Notes under the pieces: model-generated
What the model saw: the letters and a program-made list of their open reading frames with translations, nothing else
Told to the model about the DNA's origin: nothing
The model's database searches: none
Shown: piece after piece, positions 25,071-33,621 of the stretch
Layout of the letters: each line of letters begins with the position of its first letter
How positions within the stretch are numbered: position 1 is the stretch's first letter
Translations under genes and position numbers: made by a program
DNA from: an uncultured Candidatus Melainabacteria bacterium
GTDB lineage: Bacteria > Cyanobacteriota > Vampirovibrionia > Gastranaerophilales > Gastranaerophilaceae
Reading direction: 5' to 3'
Assembly (NCBI GenBank): GCA_934675685.1
Contig: CAKURL010000001.1
Coordinates: 43,681-107,680 of the forward strand
DNA: 64,000 nt

Positions 25071-25865
25071 ATGAGACTAAAAAAAGGCTTTACATTAGCA
25101 GAAATTCTTATCGTATTGATAGTAATTGGTGCTATTGCTACGATGACAATTCCTTCATTAATGAAAGGGGTTACGGAATCTCAATGGAAAACAGCATACA
25201 AAAAAGCTTACAACGCTATTGTAAACTTGACTGCAATGGAAAGAATTGCCGGTCAATTACCATCTTCAGCAGATAAAGTTGGGGTAGGTAAAATGTTTTC
25301 AAGCTTGAAATCAAGCTTATCTGTTAAAGACTATGCTGCTGCTCCTACAGAAGCAAACATCGCTTCACAAGCAACATACAACAACGCTGAATTCTATACA
25401 AACATAGAATATAAAACAGCTAAATCAAACGGCGACACAGAAGCTGCTGCTGCTACATCTACAGGCGACACATTGCAAGCTGGCTTAATCGGCACAGTTT
25501 CTCCTTGGATTACAACTGAAGACAACTTATCTTATGTAGTTGTTGCAGGCTCAACATCAACAGGCGAAGGCCAAAACGTTACTTCTTCTGCTGGCGGTTG
25601 CTTAACTAAAGCAAAAATCAACGAAAAAGAAACAATGAAAGACGCTGTTGGCGCTTCTTGCGTAGTAGTTGTTGTTGACGTAAACGGCCTATCAAATGGT
25701 CCAAACAGAGTTGAATCTCAATCCGCTACAACAAAACTTGAACCAACTGCTTCAATGGAAACATTGACAGGGGACAGATATTATATCTACATCGGAAACG
25801 ATGGTGCAACTGCAGGTGCTAAAAAATACTTAGTAACTGGCCGTATCGTTGCTGACTTAAAATAG
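25071..25865 (+). CDS. Type IV pilin-like protein
   Basis: The 264-residue protein has a class III signal MRLKKG|FTLAE: cleavage after G6 would leave N-terminal Phe with Glu at +5. A 20-residue hydrophobic helix (ILIVLIVIGAIATMTIPSLM) follows, then WKTAYKKAYNAI. It would be processed by the PilD-like peptidase encoded at 59.8 kb and assembled into a pilus or pseudopilus. The globular part is rich in A, T, S and G with two cysteines. Codons favour GCT/AAC as in highly expressed genes. Strong terminator after it. It is monocistronic; the specific pilus function is unknown. Confidence 0.9.
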   Translation: MRLKKGFTLAEILIVLIVIGAIATMTIPSLMKGVTESQWKTAYKKAYNAIVNLTAMERIAGQLPSSADKVGVGKMFSSLKSSLSVKDYAAAPTEANIASQATYNNAEFYTNIEYKTAKSNGDTEAAAATSTGDTLQAGLIGTVSPWITTEDNLSYVVVAGSTSTGEGQNVTSSAGGCLTKAKINEKETMKDAVGASCVVVVVDVNGLSNGPNRVESQSATTKLEPTASMETLTGDRYYIYIGNDGATAGAKKYLVTGRIVADLK

Positions 25866-25902
25866 CATCATAACACTTGAAATTATAGTGACTTAAATTA
25901 TA

Positions 25903-25936
25903 AAAACCCTCTTTGAAATTCAAGGAGGGTTTTAAA
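25903..25936 (+). terminator. Rho-independent terminator of the pilin gene
   Basis: AAAACCCTC / GAGGGTTTT (25903-25911, 25925-25933) with a loop extended by partial pairing. Confidence 0.88.
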
Positions 25937-25964
25937 TTTATCGATTAACTATAAAGCATGAAAA

Positions 25965-27092
25965 TTATTCGCTTCTATTCTCTTCGTCTTCTAAGAATAA
26001 TTGCCAGCCTTTGTGGTCCAAAAGAGAATAACTGTAGCTTTGAACTTTCGGATTAAAGTTTTCTTTATATTCAGAAAAATTATATCTATAACAACAATTT
26101 GAGCCCACTTTGTCTTTTAAGGCTCTATTTTCAATTGTGATTAAAGTGCCATCTTTTGAGTCAAAACCAAACTTATTTTCGCTATCTACGACATTTAAAT
26201 TCATATCGTCATATTGATTATTAGTATACATTATAGAAGAATTTTCACAAACGTTCATTTGCGCATTTCTTCCCCAAGCAGGCATGGAGTAGAATTTTTG
26301 AGCATAATCATATAATGGGTCAAGTTCATCTATTCCAGTCGCGATTTTGGTCACAAGGCCGTTTGAAAGCCAGATTTTCTTGTCCGGCATAGATATTTGA
26401 TTTAGGTAATATTCTCTTTTGTCTTGTGGAACATTTTTATTTGCAAGATAAACCAATTGAACATTTGAATCTAAAGATTTTATTTTTAAAACTATATCGG
26501 AAGAATCTTTATCCTCTGAAATTGATGAAACATATCTTTCATCTCCAATGAACGCGACTCTTCCTTGGCTCTTAGAGCGCTCTTGAGCAGCTTTTGCAGC
26601 AACCCACATTTTGCGCATAGATCCGGTTTTAACGTTTCCATGTCCAAAAATCGCCATTTGTTGGTTTGCGAATTTTTGCGCACTTCTGAATTCTTTAATT
26701 GCTTCAGGTAACACTTCTTTTTGCGCCCTTGTTTTGATTTTATCTAGCTCAAAATCAGGGATTTGAGAAGACAAGCTATTATTTTTGCATTGCAATAAAT
26801 TTTGAAAATAAGCTTCTCTTACATTTAAAAGTCTTAAAAAATTATCCGGAAAAACTTCTTTTGCAACATCTTTATCAACACCCAAAACATCTTCTGTTAA
26901 ATATGCTTTCGAGGTGTCGGCCAGCGCCACTTGGGCTTTTCCATAAGCGCTTGTTGTCTCTAGCGCAAGCTCATTTTTCTTTGAATTATTTATATTTTCG
27001 CTTTTGCACTCTTTATAAGCAGGGTTTCTTCTTGGAATAGAATTTTTATTTGCTAAACTAGCTTTTAGAGTAGATATTTTCTTAATAAACAT
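25965..27092 (-). CDS. Unknown 375-residue protein
   Basis: No family is recognised. It has a basic N-terminus (MFIKKISTLKASLANKN) without a signal peptide, a helical middle (EAIKEFRSAQKFANQQMAIFGHGNVKTGSM), and a C-terminal part rich in aromatic residues and N/D (SSIMYTNNQYDD, YSLLDHKGWQLFLEDEEN). It has two adjacent cysteines (SNCCYR). It follows the Nudix gene by 67 bases on the same strand. The early-motif style resembles other lineage-specific proteins in this window, but no FxG is seen in its first 30 residues. A conserved domain search is needed. Confidence 0.65.
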   Translation of the reverse strand: MFIKKISTLKASLANKNSIPRRNPAYKECKSENINNSKKNELALETTSAYGKAQVALADTSKAYLTEDVLGVDKDVAKEVFPDNFLRLLNVREAYFQNLLQCKNNSLSSQIPDFELDKIKTRAQKEVLPEAIKEFRSAQKFANQQMAIFGHGNVKTGSMRKMWVAAKAAQERSKSQGRVAFIGDERYVSSISEDKDSSDIVLKIKSLDSNVQLVYLANKNVPQDKREYYLNQISMPDKKIWLSNGLVTKIATGIDELDPLYDYAQKFYSMPAWGRNAQMNVCENSSIMYTNNQYDDMNLNVVDSENKFGFDSKDGTLITIENRALKDKVGSNCCYRYNFSEYKENFNPKVQSYSYSLLDHKGWQLFLEDEENRSE

Positions 27093-27159
27093 AATTTCTC
27101 CCTTTTGCTTATGAAAAACTTGTGATAAAAAAAATTTGCGCTAAGGAAGAAATTGAAAA

Positions 27160-27750
27160 CTATAGTTCATCTTGAAAGCGGCTTTTTGCAAAATAAACTC
27201 CGCAAATAAGAGCTCCCGAGACAGAATAGCCCAAATCTGATAAAGAATTTATGGAACTTTCTATGTCGTAATATGGAACATAAATTCTATCTAAAATCAC
27301 TCCGCCATCAGACTCTGGGCGAGAATAAAATACTTCTTCTTTCACAATTGCCGTAACAAAAGTCAAAGTTTCAGAAGTCAAACCGCAAGAAGAAGAGATA
27401 TTTTTTGCTTCAACAAAAATCTCATCTGCTTTTAAGCCCGTTTCTTCTAAAAGTTCTTTTTTCAAGCAAGCTTCAAGGTTTTCTTTTTCGTTTTCGTCCC
27501 CGATGAGCCCTGCTGGGCATTCAAGACAATAATTTGCCTTTTTTTCTGCGGTCATTGGTGGCCTTTTTGTCTTTAAAAACAAAAAATTATATTTATTTTT
27601 AATTTTGACTAAAGTTGTAATCACAACAGCGCTGTCGTGCTCTGTGGAATCATTATTTCTTTTAACATAAAACCACAAGCTACCGGAATCCGCTTTTGTA
27701 GATTTAAAATCCAGATATTTCGAATGCGACACAACTTTTGAATTTTGCAT
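27160..27750 (-). CDS. Nudix hydrolase
   Basis: The 196-residue protein carries a Nudix box: GDENEKENLEACLKKELLEETGL. It fits G-x5-E-x7-R-E-U-x-E-E-x-G-U except that the R is K, a conservative change. The region before it (ECPAGLIGD) resembles ADP-ribose/NDP-sugar pyrophosphatases. It cleaves nucleoside diphosphates linked to X. It lies 9 bases after glgA, the glycogen synthase gene, so an ADP-glucose or ADP-ribose substrate fits the context, which is inference. Confidence 0.88.
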   Translation of the reverse strand: MQNSKVVSHSKYLDFKSTKADSGSLWFYVKRNNDSTEHDSAVVITTLVKIKNKYNFLFLKTKRPPMTAEKKANYCLECPAGLIGDENEKENLEACLKKELLEETGLKADEIFVEAKNISSSCGLTSETLTFVTAIVKEEVFYSRPESDGGVILDRIYVPYYDIESSINSLSDLGYSVSGALICGVYFAKSRFQDEL

Positions 27751-27759
27751 TTTTTCTCC

Positions 27760-29235
27760 CTAGAAATTTTTTCTTCCAAGTACATCTAAATATAAAAATT
27801 TATATTTTTGAGCCGAATCTTCCCAAGAAAACTTAGTTTTTATGCAGTTTTTTTGGATATTTTTAAAGTCATCTTTTCTATCGTAATATGTCCAAATGCC
27901 ATTTTTGATTTCGTTTACCATAGATTGTGCGTCATAGCCCAAGAATTTAAAACCTGTAGCTTTTTCGTTTGGATAACCAATAATTGTATCGTCAAGGCCG
28001 CCTACTGCGCGCACAATAGGAACGGAGCCATATTTCATCGCTATCATTTGAGAAATTCCACAAGGCTCAAATAAACTTGGCATTAAAAACATATCAGATG
28101 CTTTATATATTTTCTCAGATAATTCCGGTTTAAAATCAATCCAAGCGCGAATATTGGAAGAATTGTTGCTTGTCCAAATTAGCATATTTTGATATCTTTC
28201 TTCTCCGGTTCCAAGGAAAATAAAATCCGCAGGCTGGTTCATTAATTCAAACTTTGAAAAATCGACTAAATCAAGCCCTTTTTGATATACAAGCCTTGAA
28301 ATCATTGCAATTAACGGGCGAGCGGGGTTTTCTTCGAGCCCAAACATTTTTTGAATTTCTTTTTTAAATTTAGCTTTTTCTTCTAATTTAAAATCTTTTT
28401 TATCATATTTTGTACCGTTTAAAATGCCACAAAGTTTATATGTTTGCCCTCTTAGAGTGTAGTCCATACCTTCTCCAAAGTCAGCGCCTAGGATTTCGTT
28501 TGCATATCTTTGAGACACTGTTGTGATTTTATCTGAATAATAAAGAGCACCTTTTAGCCAATTCACTCTTCCATAATGCTCTATACAAGTATCCCTCCAA
28601 ACTTCGTCCCATCTCATGTTTGAAAAATCAATTATTGCTTTGTCGCATTCTCCTTGAAAAGCGAGGTTATGGATTGTAAAAATCGACCTTGTATCTTTGA
28701 AAAATTCGTCAAATTTATAATTTGTTTTAAGATAAATTGGAAGCATTGCCGTGTGCCAATCGTTAGCATGCACGATATCCGGCTTGAAATTTATTTTTTT
28801 TGCATATTCCAAAGTGGCCAAAGAAAAAGCAACATATCTTTGCATTTCATACATTTCGTCGCACCATTTTGGATAAACAACATTAAAACAAGAAAAATAT
28901 TTTGGATTATCAATAAAATAAACTCTTACATCAGTTTTAGGAATAATTGTAGAAAAAAGCTTAAAAATATGCCTTGTATGGCCCATATCTATCGTCAAAG
29001 AAGAATTTTCCACCTCTTCAATTTTATATTTTTCTTTATCGATTGAGCCATATAAAGGGGTGAAAATGGAGCACATAACCCCTTGCTCATCTAAATAGAT
29101 AGGAAGCTCTCCCACGACATCTGCGAGCCCGCCCACTTTTGAATATGGAGCCACTTCCGCAGAAGCAAAAAGAGCTTTTAATTCTTTTTTCTTATTTTGT
29201 TTTGAATTCAATTTTACTAATTCTTCCAATTTCAT
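27760..29235 (-). CDS. glgA: Glycogen/starch synthase GlgA
   Basis: The 491 residues match GlgA (GT5). Seen: SAEVAPYSKVGGLADVVGELP with the KxGGL ADP-glucose-binding motif, HANDWHTAMLP, ISRLVYQKGLDL and the C-terminal MPSLFEPCGISQMIAMKYGSVPIVRAVGGLDDT. It extends alpha-1,4-glucan from ADP-glucose in the cytoplasm. It follows ruvA by 18 bases and precedes the Nudix gene by 9. No other glycogen genes are in the window. Confidence 0.96.
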   Translation of the reverse strand: MKLEELVKLNSKQNKKKELKALFASAEVAPYSKVGGLADVVGELPIYLDEQGVMCSIFTPLYGSIDKEKYKIEEVENSSLTIDMGHTRHIFKLFSTIIPKTDVRVYFIDNPKYFSCFNVVYPKWCDEMYEMQRYVAFSLATLEYAKKINFKPDIVHANDWHTAMLPIYLKTNYKFDEFFKDTRSIFTIHNLAFQGECDKAIIDFSNMRWDEVWRDTCIEHYGRVNWLKGALYYSDKITTVSQRYANEILGADFGEGMDYTLRGQTYKLCGILNGTKYDKKDFKLEEKAKFKKEIQKMFGLEENPARPLIAMISRLVYQKGLDLVDFSKFELMNQPADFIFLGTGEERYQNMLIWTSNNSSNIRAWIDFKPELSEKIYKASDMFLMPSLFEPCGISQMIAMKYGSVPIVRAVGGLDDTIIGYPNEKATGFKFLGYDAQSMVNEIKNGIWTYYDRKDDFKNIQKNCIKTKFSWEDSAQKYKFLYLDVLGRKNF

Positions 29236-29253
29236 ATTTTTTCCTCATGCAAA

Positions 29254-29865
29254 TTAAAATACAGATAAAATTTTGAGCGCTTCTTTGATGAGCTCTTGAG
29301 AATCTTCTTTTTCGAGCTTCGTTAAAGCTAAATCGAGCGCTTTAGAATATTCTTCTTGAGTATAGCCAAGAGATTTTAAAACGACGATAGCTTCATCTAC
29401 AATTTTGTGGTTTAAGTTATTTTTAGGAGCTTTTGATGGAGTAAAGTCTTTTGAAACTTCCATTTTTGTGAGCTTGTCTTTAATCTCAAGCACTATTTTT
29501 TGTGCCATTTTTGGCCCAATTCCTTTTGTTTTTGAAATTAATTTATGATTTTCTTCTAAGACCGCTTCTATTAATTCTTGAGTCGAAAATTCGTCTAAAA
29601 GAGAAAAAGCAACTTTGACACCAACGCCTGAAACACCAGTTAAAATGTCAAAAATAATCCTATCTTGTTTATGTTTAAAGCCGCAAAGATACATAGAATC
29701 TTCTTTATGAATTAATTTTGTAAATATTTTAATATCTTCTTCTTTTGTGTCTAATTCGCTTAAAATCCTTTCGTTTGCCAAAATTTGATAGCCGATGTTG
29801 TTCACTTCTATCGTGCAATAGGGCGAATTTATCTCTATTAATTTTCCTTTTAAATAATCAAACAT
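29254..29865 (-). CDS. ruvA: Holliday junction DNA helicase subunit RuvA
   Basis: The 203-residue protein has MFDYLKGKLIEI at the start, the tandem helix-hairpin-helix region (FDILTGVSGVGVKVAFSLLDEF and ISKTKGIGPKMAQKIVLEIKDKL) and a C-terminal domain III (VDEAIVVLKSLGYTQEEYSKAL). RuvA tetramers hold Holliday junctions for RuvB. No ruvB is adjacent. It leads the minus-strand ruvA-glgA-Nudix group. Confidence 0.97.
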   Translation of the reverse strand: MFDYLKGKLIEINSPYCTIEVNNIGYQILANERILSELDTKEEDIKIFTKLIHKEDSMYLCGFKHKQDRIIFDILTGVSGVGVKVAFSLLDEFSTQELIEAVLEENHKLISKTKGIGPKMAQKIVLEIKDKLTKMEVSKDFTPSKAPKNNLNHKIVDEAIVVLKSLGYTQEEYSKALDLALTKLEKEDSQELIKEALKILSVF

Positions 29866-29954
29866 TTGAAACTCCGCTCTAATTATACTTCTTAAATTGT
29901 TTTAATGGGGAAATATTTATAAAATTTTACATACTTTTTTATTTTAAATTTAGC

Positions 29955-29963
29955 TGATATAAT
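29955..29963 (+). promoter_or_regulatory. Extended -10 box of ilvB
   Basis: TGATATAAT lies 24 bases before the ATG, with AAAGGAATAGGA as the ribosome site in between. The -35 is weak, as expected for an extended -10. Confidence 0.6.
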
Positions 29964-29987
29964 CTAAACAAAGGAATAGGAATAAGT

Positions 29988-31697
29988 ATGAATAAAATTC
30001 AATATAGCGGCGCAGAAATATTAATCAAATCATTGGTAAAAGAAGGAATTAAAGAGGTTTTTGGATACCCCGGAGGAGTGGTCTTGCCTCTTTATGACGC
30101 TTTATATCTTCAAAACGACATAAAACATTATTTAGTACGCCATGAGCAAGCAGCAGTGCACGCAGCAGAAGGCTACGCAAGAGTGACTGGAAAACCTTCA
30201 GTTGCAATTGTGACATCTGGCCCTGGGGCATGTAACACAATTACAGGCCTTGCAAATGCATATTATGACGGAACTCCTTTGATTTTGATTACTGGGCAAG
30301 TAAATTCTAAGCTCATCGGGGGCGACGCTTTTCAAGAAGCTGATATAGTAGGAATTACAAGATCTTGTTGCAAACATAATTATTTAGTAAAAGACGTAAG
30401 AGACTTAGCTAGAATTGTAAAAGAAGCTTTTTATATCGCGACGACTGGTAAAAAAGGCCCCGTTGTAATCGATATTCCGGTAGACATTTTTAATGCAAAA
30501 TATACTTTTAACTACCCAAAAAACGTCGAACTTGTGGGCTATAACCCAAATTATAAAGGACACCCTTTGCAAATCCAAAGAGCACTTGAAACTTTGTTTC
30601 AAGCAAAGCGCCCTGTGATTATATCAGGAGGGGGCGTTGTAGCTTCAAACGCAAGCGAAGAATTAATCGAAATCGCAACAAAATTACATATTCCAGTAGT
30701 CCACACTTTAATGGGCGCAGGGACATATCCGGATAATCTTGAAACCAGCCTTGGCATGATGGGAATGCATGGAAATTATTGCGCAAATTTAACTGTTGCA
30801 AATGCAGATGTGATTTTTGCCATAGGGACAAGATTTTCAGATAGAATTACAGGGAGCTTAAAGCATTTTGCGCGAGACGCACAAGTAATCCATGTCGACA
30901 TTGACCCTTGTTCAATTTCAAAAAACGTTAAGGCAGCAATTCCCATCGTGGGCGACGTTAAAAATGTTTTAACAACTATGCTCCACGAATTAAATAAATC
31001 ACACCATAAAATCAACGTTGAGCTTAAAGATAAATGGTTTAAAGACATTTGCGACTGGAAGAAAAAAGTCGCAGTTCCTCAAAAAATGGGCGAAAAACTA
31101 AGCGCAATCACTGTTTTAAACAAAATTTATGATTTTACAAAAAAAGATGAACCAATAGTATGTACAGAAGTAGGCCAACACCAAATGTGGACAGCTCAAA
31201 ACTTCAAATTCAACCGCCCAAGAAAATTAATCACATCAGGAGGCTTAGGCACGATGGGTTTTGGCTTCCCTGCAGCAATAGGCGCCGCTATTGCAAACAA
31301 AAATAAATATGTTTTAAATATAGCAGGCGATGGCTCTATCCAGATGAACATTCAAGAATTAATGACCTGCGTAGATTACAAATTAAAAGTTATTAATTGT
31401 ATAATTAATAACGAATATTTAGGCATGGTGCGCCAATGGCAAGAAAAAATCTACAACAAACACTATTCTCAAACAAAAATTTCTTCTCCGGACTTTGTGA
31501 AACTTGCTCAAAGCTATGGCGCCTTGGGGCTTAGAGTGGAAAAAGAAGAAGAAATCGAACCAGCACTCAAAAAAGCAATTGAATACGACGGCCCTGTTAT
31601 GATAGATTTTGTTTGCGAAAACTTTGAAATGGTTTATCCTTGGGTCTTGGCGGGCGAAAAAATCGACAACGTCTTACTTCAAAGAGAGGAGATATAA
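29988..31697 (+). CDS. ilvB: Acetolactate synthase, large (catalytic) subunit
   Basis: The 569-residue ThDP enzyme has VFGYPGGVVLPLYDAL, RHEQAAVHAAEGYARVTG (catalytic Glu), the FAD-domain middle, and GDGSIQMNIQEL...INNEYLGMVRQWQ, the GDG-NN thiamine-diphosphate/Mg site. It condenses two pyruvates (or pyruvate and 2-oxobutyrate) in the first common step of valine, leucine and isoleucine synthesis. The regulatory subunit gene follows immediately. Confidence 0.97.
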   Translation: MNKIQYSGAEILIKSLVKEGIKEVFGYPGGVVLPLYDALYLQNDIKHYLVRHEQAAVHAAEGYARVTGKPSVAIVTSGPGACNTITGLANAYYDGTPLILITGQVNSKLIGGDAFQEADIVGITRSCCKHNYLVKDVRDLARIVKEAFYIATTGKKGPVVIDIPVDIFNAKYTFNYPKNVELVGYNPNYKGHPLQIQRALETLFQAKRPVIISGGGVVASNASEELIEIATKLHIPVVHTLMGAGTYPDNLETSLGMMGMHGNYCANLTVANADVIFAIGTRFSDRITGSLKHFARDAQVIHVDIDPCSISKNVKAAIPIVGDVKNVLTTMLHELNKSHHKINVELKDKWFKDICDWKKKVAVPQKMGEKLSAITVLNKIYDFTKKDEPIVCTEVGQHQMWTAQNFKFNRPRKLITSGGLGTMGFGFPAAIGAAIANKNKYVLNIAGDGSIQMNIQELMTCVDYKLKVINCIINNEYLGMVRQWQEKIYNKHYSQTKISSPDFVKLAQSYGALGLRVEKEEEIEPALKKAIEYDGPVMIDFVCENFEMVYPWVLAGEKIDNVLLQREEI

Positions 31698-32213
31698 ATG
31701 ACAACAAGCCATACAATTTCTGTTTTAGTATCTAATGAAGTAGGGGTTTTATCAAGAATTGTCGATTTGTTTTCAGGAAGAGGCTACAATATCGAATCTT
31801 TAACCGTAGCTCCAACAATCGACTCCATTTATTCAAGAATTACAATCGTGACTTTAGGAGACGACGATGTAGTAGAACAAATTTGCAAGCAATTAAATAG
31901 ATTAATTCCTGTAATCAAAGTTGCAAATTTATCTTTAAACGACGCTATTGAATATGAAATTGGGCTCATTAAAGTCACAGTTCCAGATGAAAATAGAGCT
32001 GAATTTATAAACATTATAACTCAAGCGCACGCAACCATTATGGACGTACAGGATAAAACATACACGGTTAAAATTGATGGTTCCGAAAAAGAAGTGCGCA
32101 CATTTGCGGAATTAATTCGCCCTTACGGAATAAAAGAATTTGTCCGCTCCGGAAAAGTGGCTATCACAAAAGGAAACCAATTTTCAAACTTTAAAAAAGA
32201 GATTAAAAAATAA
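31698..32213 (+). CDS. ilvH: Acetolactate synthase, small (regulatory) subunit
   Basis: The 171-residue protein opens with TISVLVSNEVGVLSRIVDLFSGRGYNIESLTV, an ACT domain that binds valine for feedback inhibition, followed by the C-terminal domain. It begins directly after the ilvB stop, with AGAGAGGAGATATAA as its ribosome site. It activates and confers valine sensitivity on the large subunit. ilvC lies far away at 58 kb. Confidence 0.96.
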   Translation: MTTSHTISVLVSNEVGVLSRIVDLFSGRGYNIESLTVAPTIDSIYSRITIVTLGDDDVVEQICKQLNRLIPVIKVANLSLNDAIEYEIGLIKVTVPDENRAEFINIITQAHATIMDVQDKTYTVKIDGSEKEVRTFAELIRPYGIKEFVRSGKVAITKGNQFSNFKKEIKK

Positions 32214-32222
32214 ATAAAGCTT

Positions 32223-32660
32223 TTAATCATTATCAATCGCAAGTTCGGAATTGTTTATTCCAATTATTCTTGTGTCTTGAAATTCCTCGTCGCGCGCACC
32301 TGTCCTAAAGACGAACATTTTCGTATCGTCGTTAAATAAAAGGTTATGCGCACCTTCATAAAAAATCACAACATCACCTTTAGATACAATAACGCTTTTT
32401 AGATAGTCACCTTTGATATTATAAAAATCCACCCTTAAAGAGCCAGAGAGAATGATTATAACTTCGTCTGTGGGCTTTGTTTTTGTGTCCGGTTTGTTGT
32501 GATAGTGGGCTCCTGTTTTAAAGTTTTTTTCGAAATTTAAGATACCAAATTGAATTTCGTCTTTTTCGTCAGTAAAAAAGCCATCAAACCCTCCTATTTC
32601 AGAAGATTTGATGATTTTTGCATAGATTTTATTGTTATCTTCAATTATTTTTTGAGCCAT
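32223..32660 (-). CDS. Cupin-domain protein
   Basis: The 145-residue protein has the two cupin motifs: GAHYHNKPDTKTKPTDEVIIILSGSL (first HxH and Glu) and GDVVIFYEGAHNLLF (second His), a metal site in a small beta-barrel. The likely role is sugar-nucleotide or small-molecule binding. Its start overlaps the panD stop (TAATG), so the two are translationally coupled. Substrate unknown. Confidence 0.85.
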   Translation of the reverse strand: MAQKIIEDNNKIYAKIIKSSEIGGFDGFFTDEKDEIQFGILNFEKNFKTGAHYHNKPDTKTKPTDEVIIILSGSLRVDFYNIKGDYLKSVIVSKGDVVIFYEGAHNLLFNDDTKMFVFRTGARDEEFQDTRIIGINNSELAIDND

Positions 32661-33013
32661 TAAATTTTTACAATTTTATTGTCGCTATCCACATGAACAA
32701 TTTTTGGTTTAAAAGTCTTTTGTTCTTCTCTATCTAAAAGCGCATAAGCCACGATTATCACTTTGTCGTTAACCTGAGCTTTTCGAGCCGCTGCACCATT
32801 AAGGCAAATAATTCCCGAGTTTTCTTTTCCTTCTATTACATAAGTAGAAAACCTTTCGCCATTATTAATATTTAAAATTTCGACTTTTTGATTAGCTTTG
32901 ATATCGACTTCATCAAGCAATTTTTTATCTATCGTGATAGAGCCGACGTAGTCTAAATTTGCTTCTGTGACACGCGCTCTATGTATTTTTGCATATAAAA
33001 ATTCGTTTAACAT
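32660..33013 (-). CDS. panD: Aspartate 1-decarboxylase PanD (pyruvoyl enzyme)
   Basis: The 117 residues match PanD. The pro-enzyme cleavage site is YVG24-S25 in DYVGSITID, where self-cleavage makes the pyruvoyl group. Conserved KIHRARVT and NGAAARKAQVNDKVIIVAY (substrate site) are present. It produces beta-alanine for pantothenate and CoA. It is followed by a coupled cupin gene; no other pan genes are here. Confidence 0.96.
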   Translation of the reverse strand: MLNEFLYAKIHRARVTEANLDYVGSITIDKKLLDEVDIKANQKVEILNINNGERFSTYVIEGKENSGIICLNGAAARKAQVNDKVIIVAYALLDREEQKTFKPKIVHVDSDNKIVKI

Positions 33014-33051
33014 ACTTCTATTTTATCAGAAAAACAAAATTTCAACCAAAA

Positions 33052-33083
33052 AAAGGCAAAAATAAATGCGGTATTTTACCGCA
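33052..33083 (-). terminator. Terminator-like hairpin downstream of the XRE gene
   Basis: TGCGGTA-TTT-TACCGCA (33067-33083) is a perfect 7-bp stem. On the minus strand it is followed by a T-rich stretch, so it would end the XRE transcript ahead of panD. Confidence 0.6.
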
Positions 33084-33090
33084 TAAGTCA

Positions 33091-33214
33091 AGAAAGGAAT
33101 GGTTAGACTATTAACAAATTAATTATTACACATAAAAAAGTATTAATGCAAATTTATTACTAAATTGTTACATATACTAAACAATTTGTTTAATAGTTAT
33201 TTAATTCCTTTCGA
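33091..33214. repeat. Long imperfect inverted repeat at the end of the XRE gene
   Basis: The left arm (33092-33120, GAAAGGAAT...ACTATTAACAAATT) matches the right arm (33183-33213, read on the other strand: GAAAGGAAT...ACTATTAAACAAATT) in three blocks of 9, 6 and 9 bp. The right arm includes the XRE stop codon (33197). It is either a large mRNA hairpin or a DNA-level element. Confidence 0.5.
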
Positions 33215-33493
33215 GTCAAAAAAGTTTTCAACTTCCTTTAAAAGCGACTCTCTGAGCTTTGCGAAGGATTTTTCGTTAGTGTTAAAATATTCACCTTTGG
33301 CACAAATTAAATAGTTTAAATTAACATCATAATTCAAAGAAAGCTTGTTTAAAAAAGCCAAACTCGGCAAACTTTTTGCATTCTCCATGTTTGAAATTGC
33401 TTGCTTTGTGACATTGCACTCTTGGGCGATTTCTTCTTGGGATTTATTAAGGAGTTTTCTTATATTTTTAAGTCTAGTGTTAATATTTTGCAT
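33197..33493 (-). CDS. XRE-family helix-turn-helix repressor
   Basis: The 98-residue protein has the HTH_3 pattern: LKNIRKLLNKSQEEIAQECNVTKQAISNMENAKSLPSLAFLNKLSLNYDVNLNYL (~7-62), followed by a charged C-terminal tail. This is the phage-repressor/Cro type. It is divergent from a small LuxR-HTH gene, with two facing promoters between them (see 33523-33601), so it probably controls itself and its neighbour. There is no toxin or phage gene beside it. Confidence 0.9.
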   Translation of the reverse strand: MQNINTRLKNIRKLLNKSQEEIAQECNVTKQAISNMENAKSLPSLAFLNKLSLNYDVNLNYLICAKGEYFNTNEKSFAKLRESLLKEVENFFDSKGIK

Positions 33494-33522
33494 ATTTTCT
33501 CTCCACTTGGTAAATAAATGCT

Positions 33523-33551
33523 TGACAACTGTAAATAGTTAGTGTACTATA
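33523..33551 (+). promoter_or_regulatory. Promoter of the LuxR-HTH gene
   Basis: TTGACA (33523-33528), a 17-bp spacer and TACTAT (33546-33551). Expected start of transcription near 33558. Confidence 0.6.
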
Positions 33552-33560
33552 AGTTTACAA
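33531..33560. promoter_or_regulatory. Inverted repeat TGTAAA...TTTACA over both promoters, candidate operator
   Basis: TGTAAA (33531-33536) and TTTACA (33555-33560) flank the -10 box of the plus promoter, and lie just below the start of the minus transcript. Well placed for the XRE protein to bind. Confidence 0.45.
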
Positions 33561-33574
33561 ACATACCAATTACA

Positions 33575-33601
33575 TTATAACATAATTTGCAAATGGTCAA
33601 G
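33575..33601 (-). promoter_or_regulatory. Promoter of the XRE gene
   Basis: On the minus strand TTGACC (33601-33596), a 15-bp spacer and TGTTATAAT (extended -10, TATAAT at 33580-33575). Its transcript crosses the plus promoter. Confidence 0.6.
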
Positions 33602-33621
33602 AGATATTCGAAAGAAATATT

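Noticed and set aside
30049..30240. Short minus-strand frame inside ilvB
   Set aside because: Antisense shadow without a start signal.
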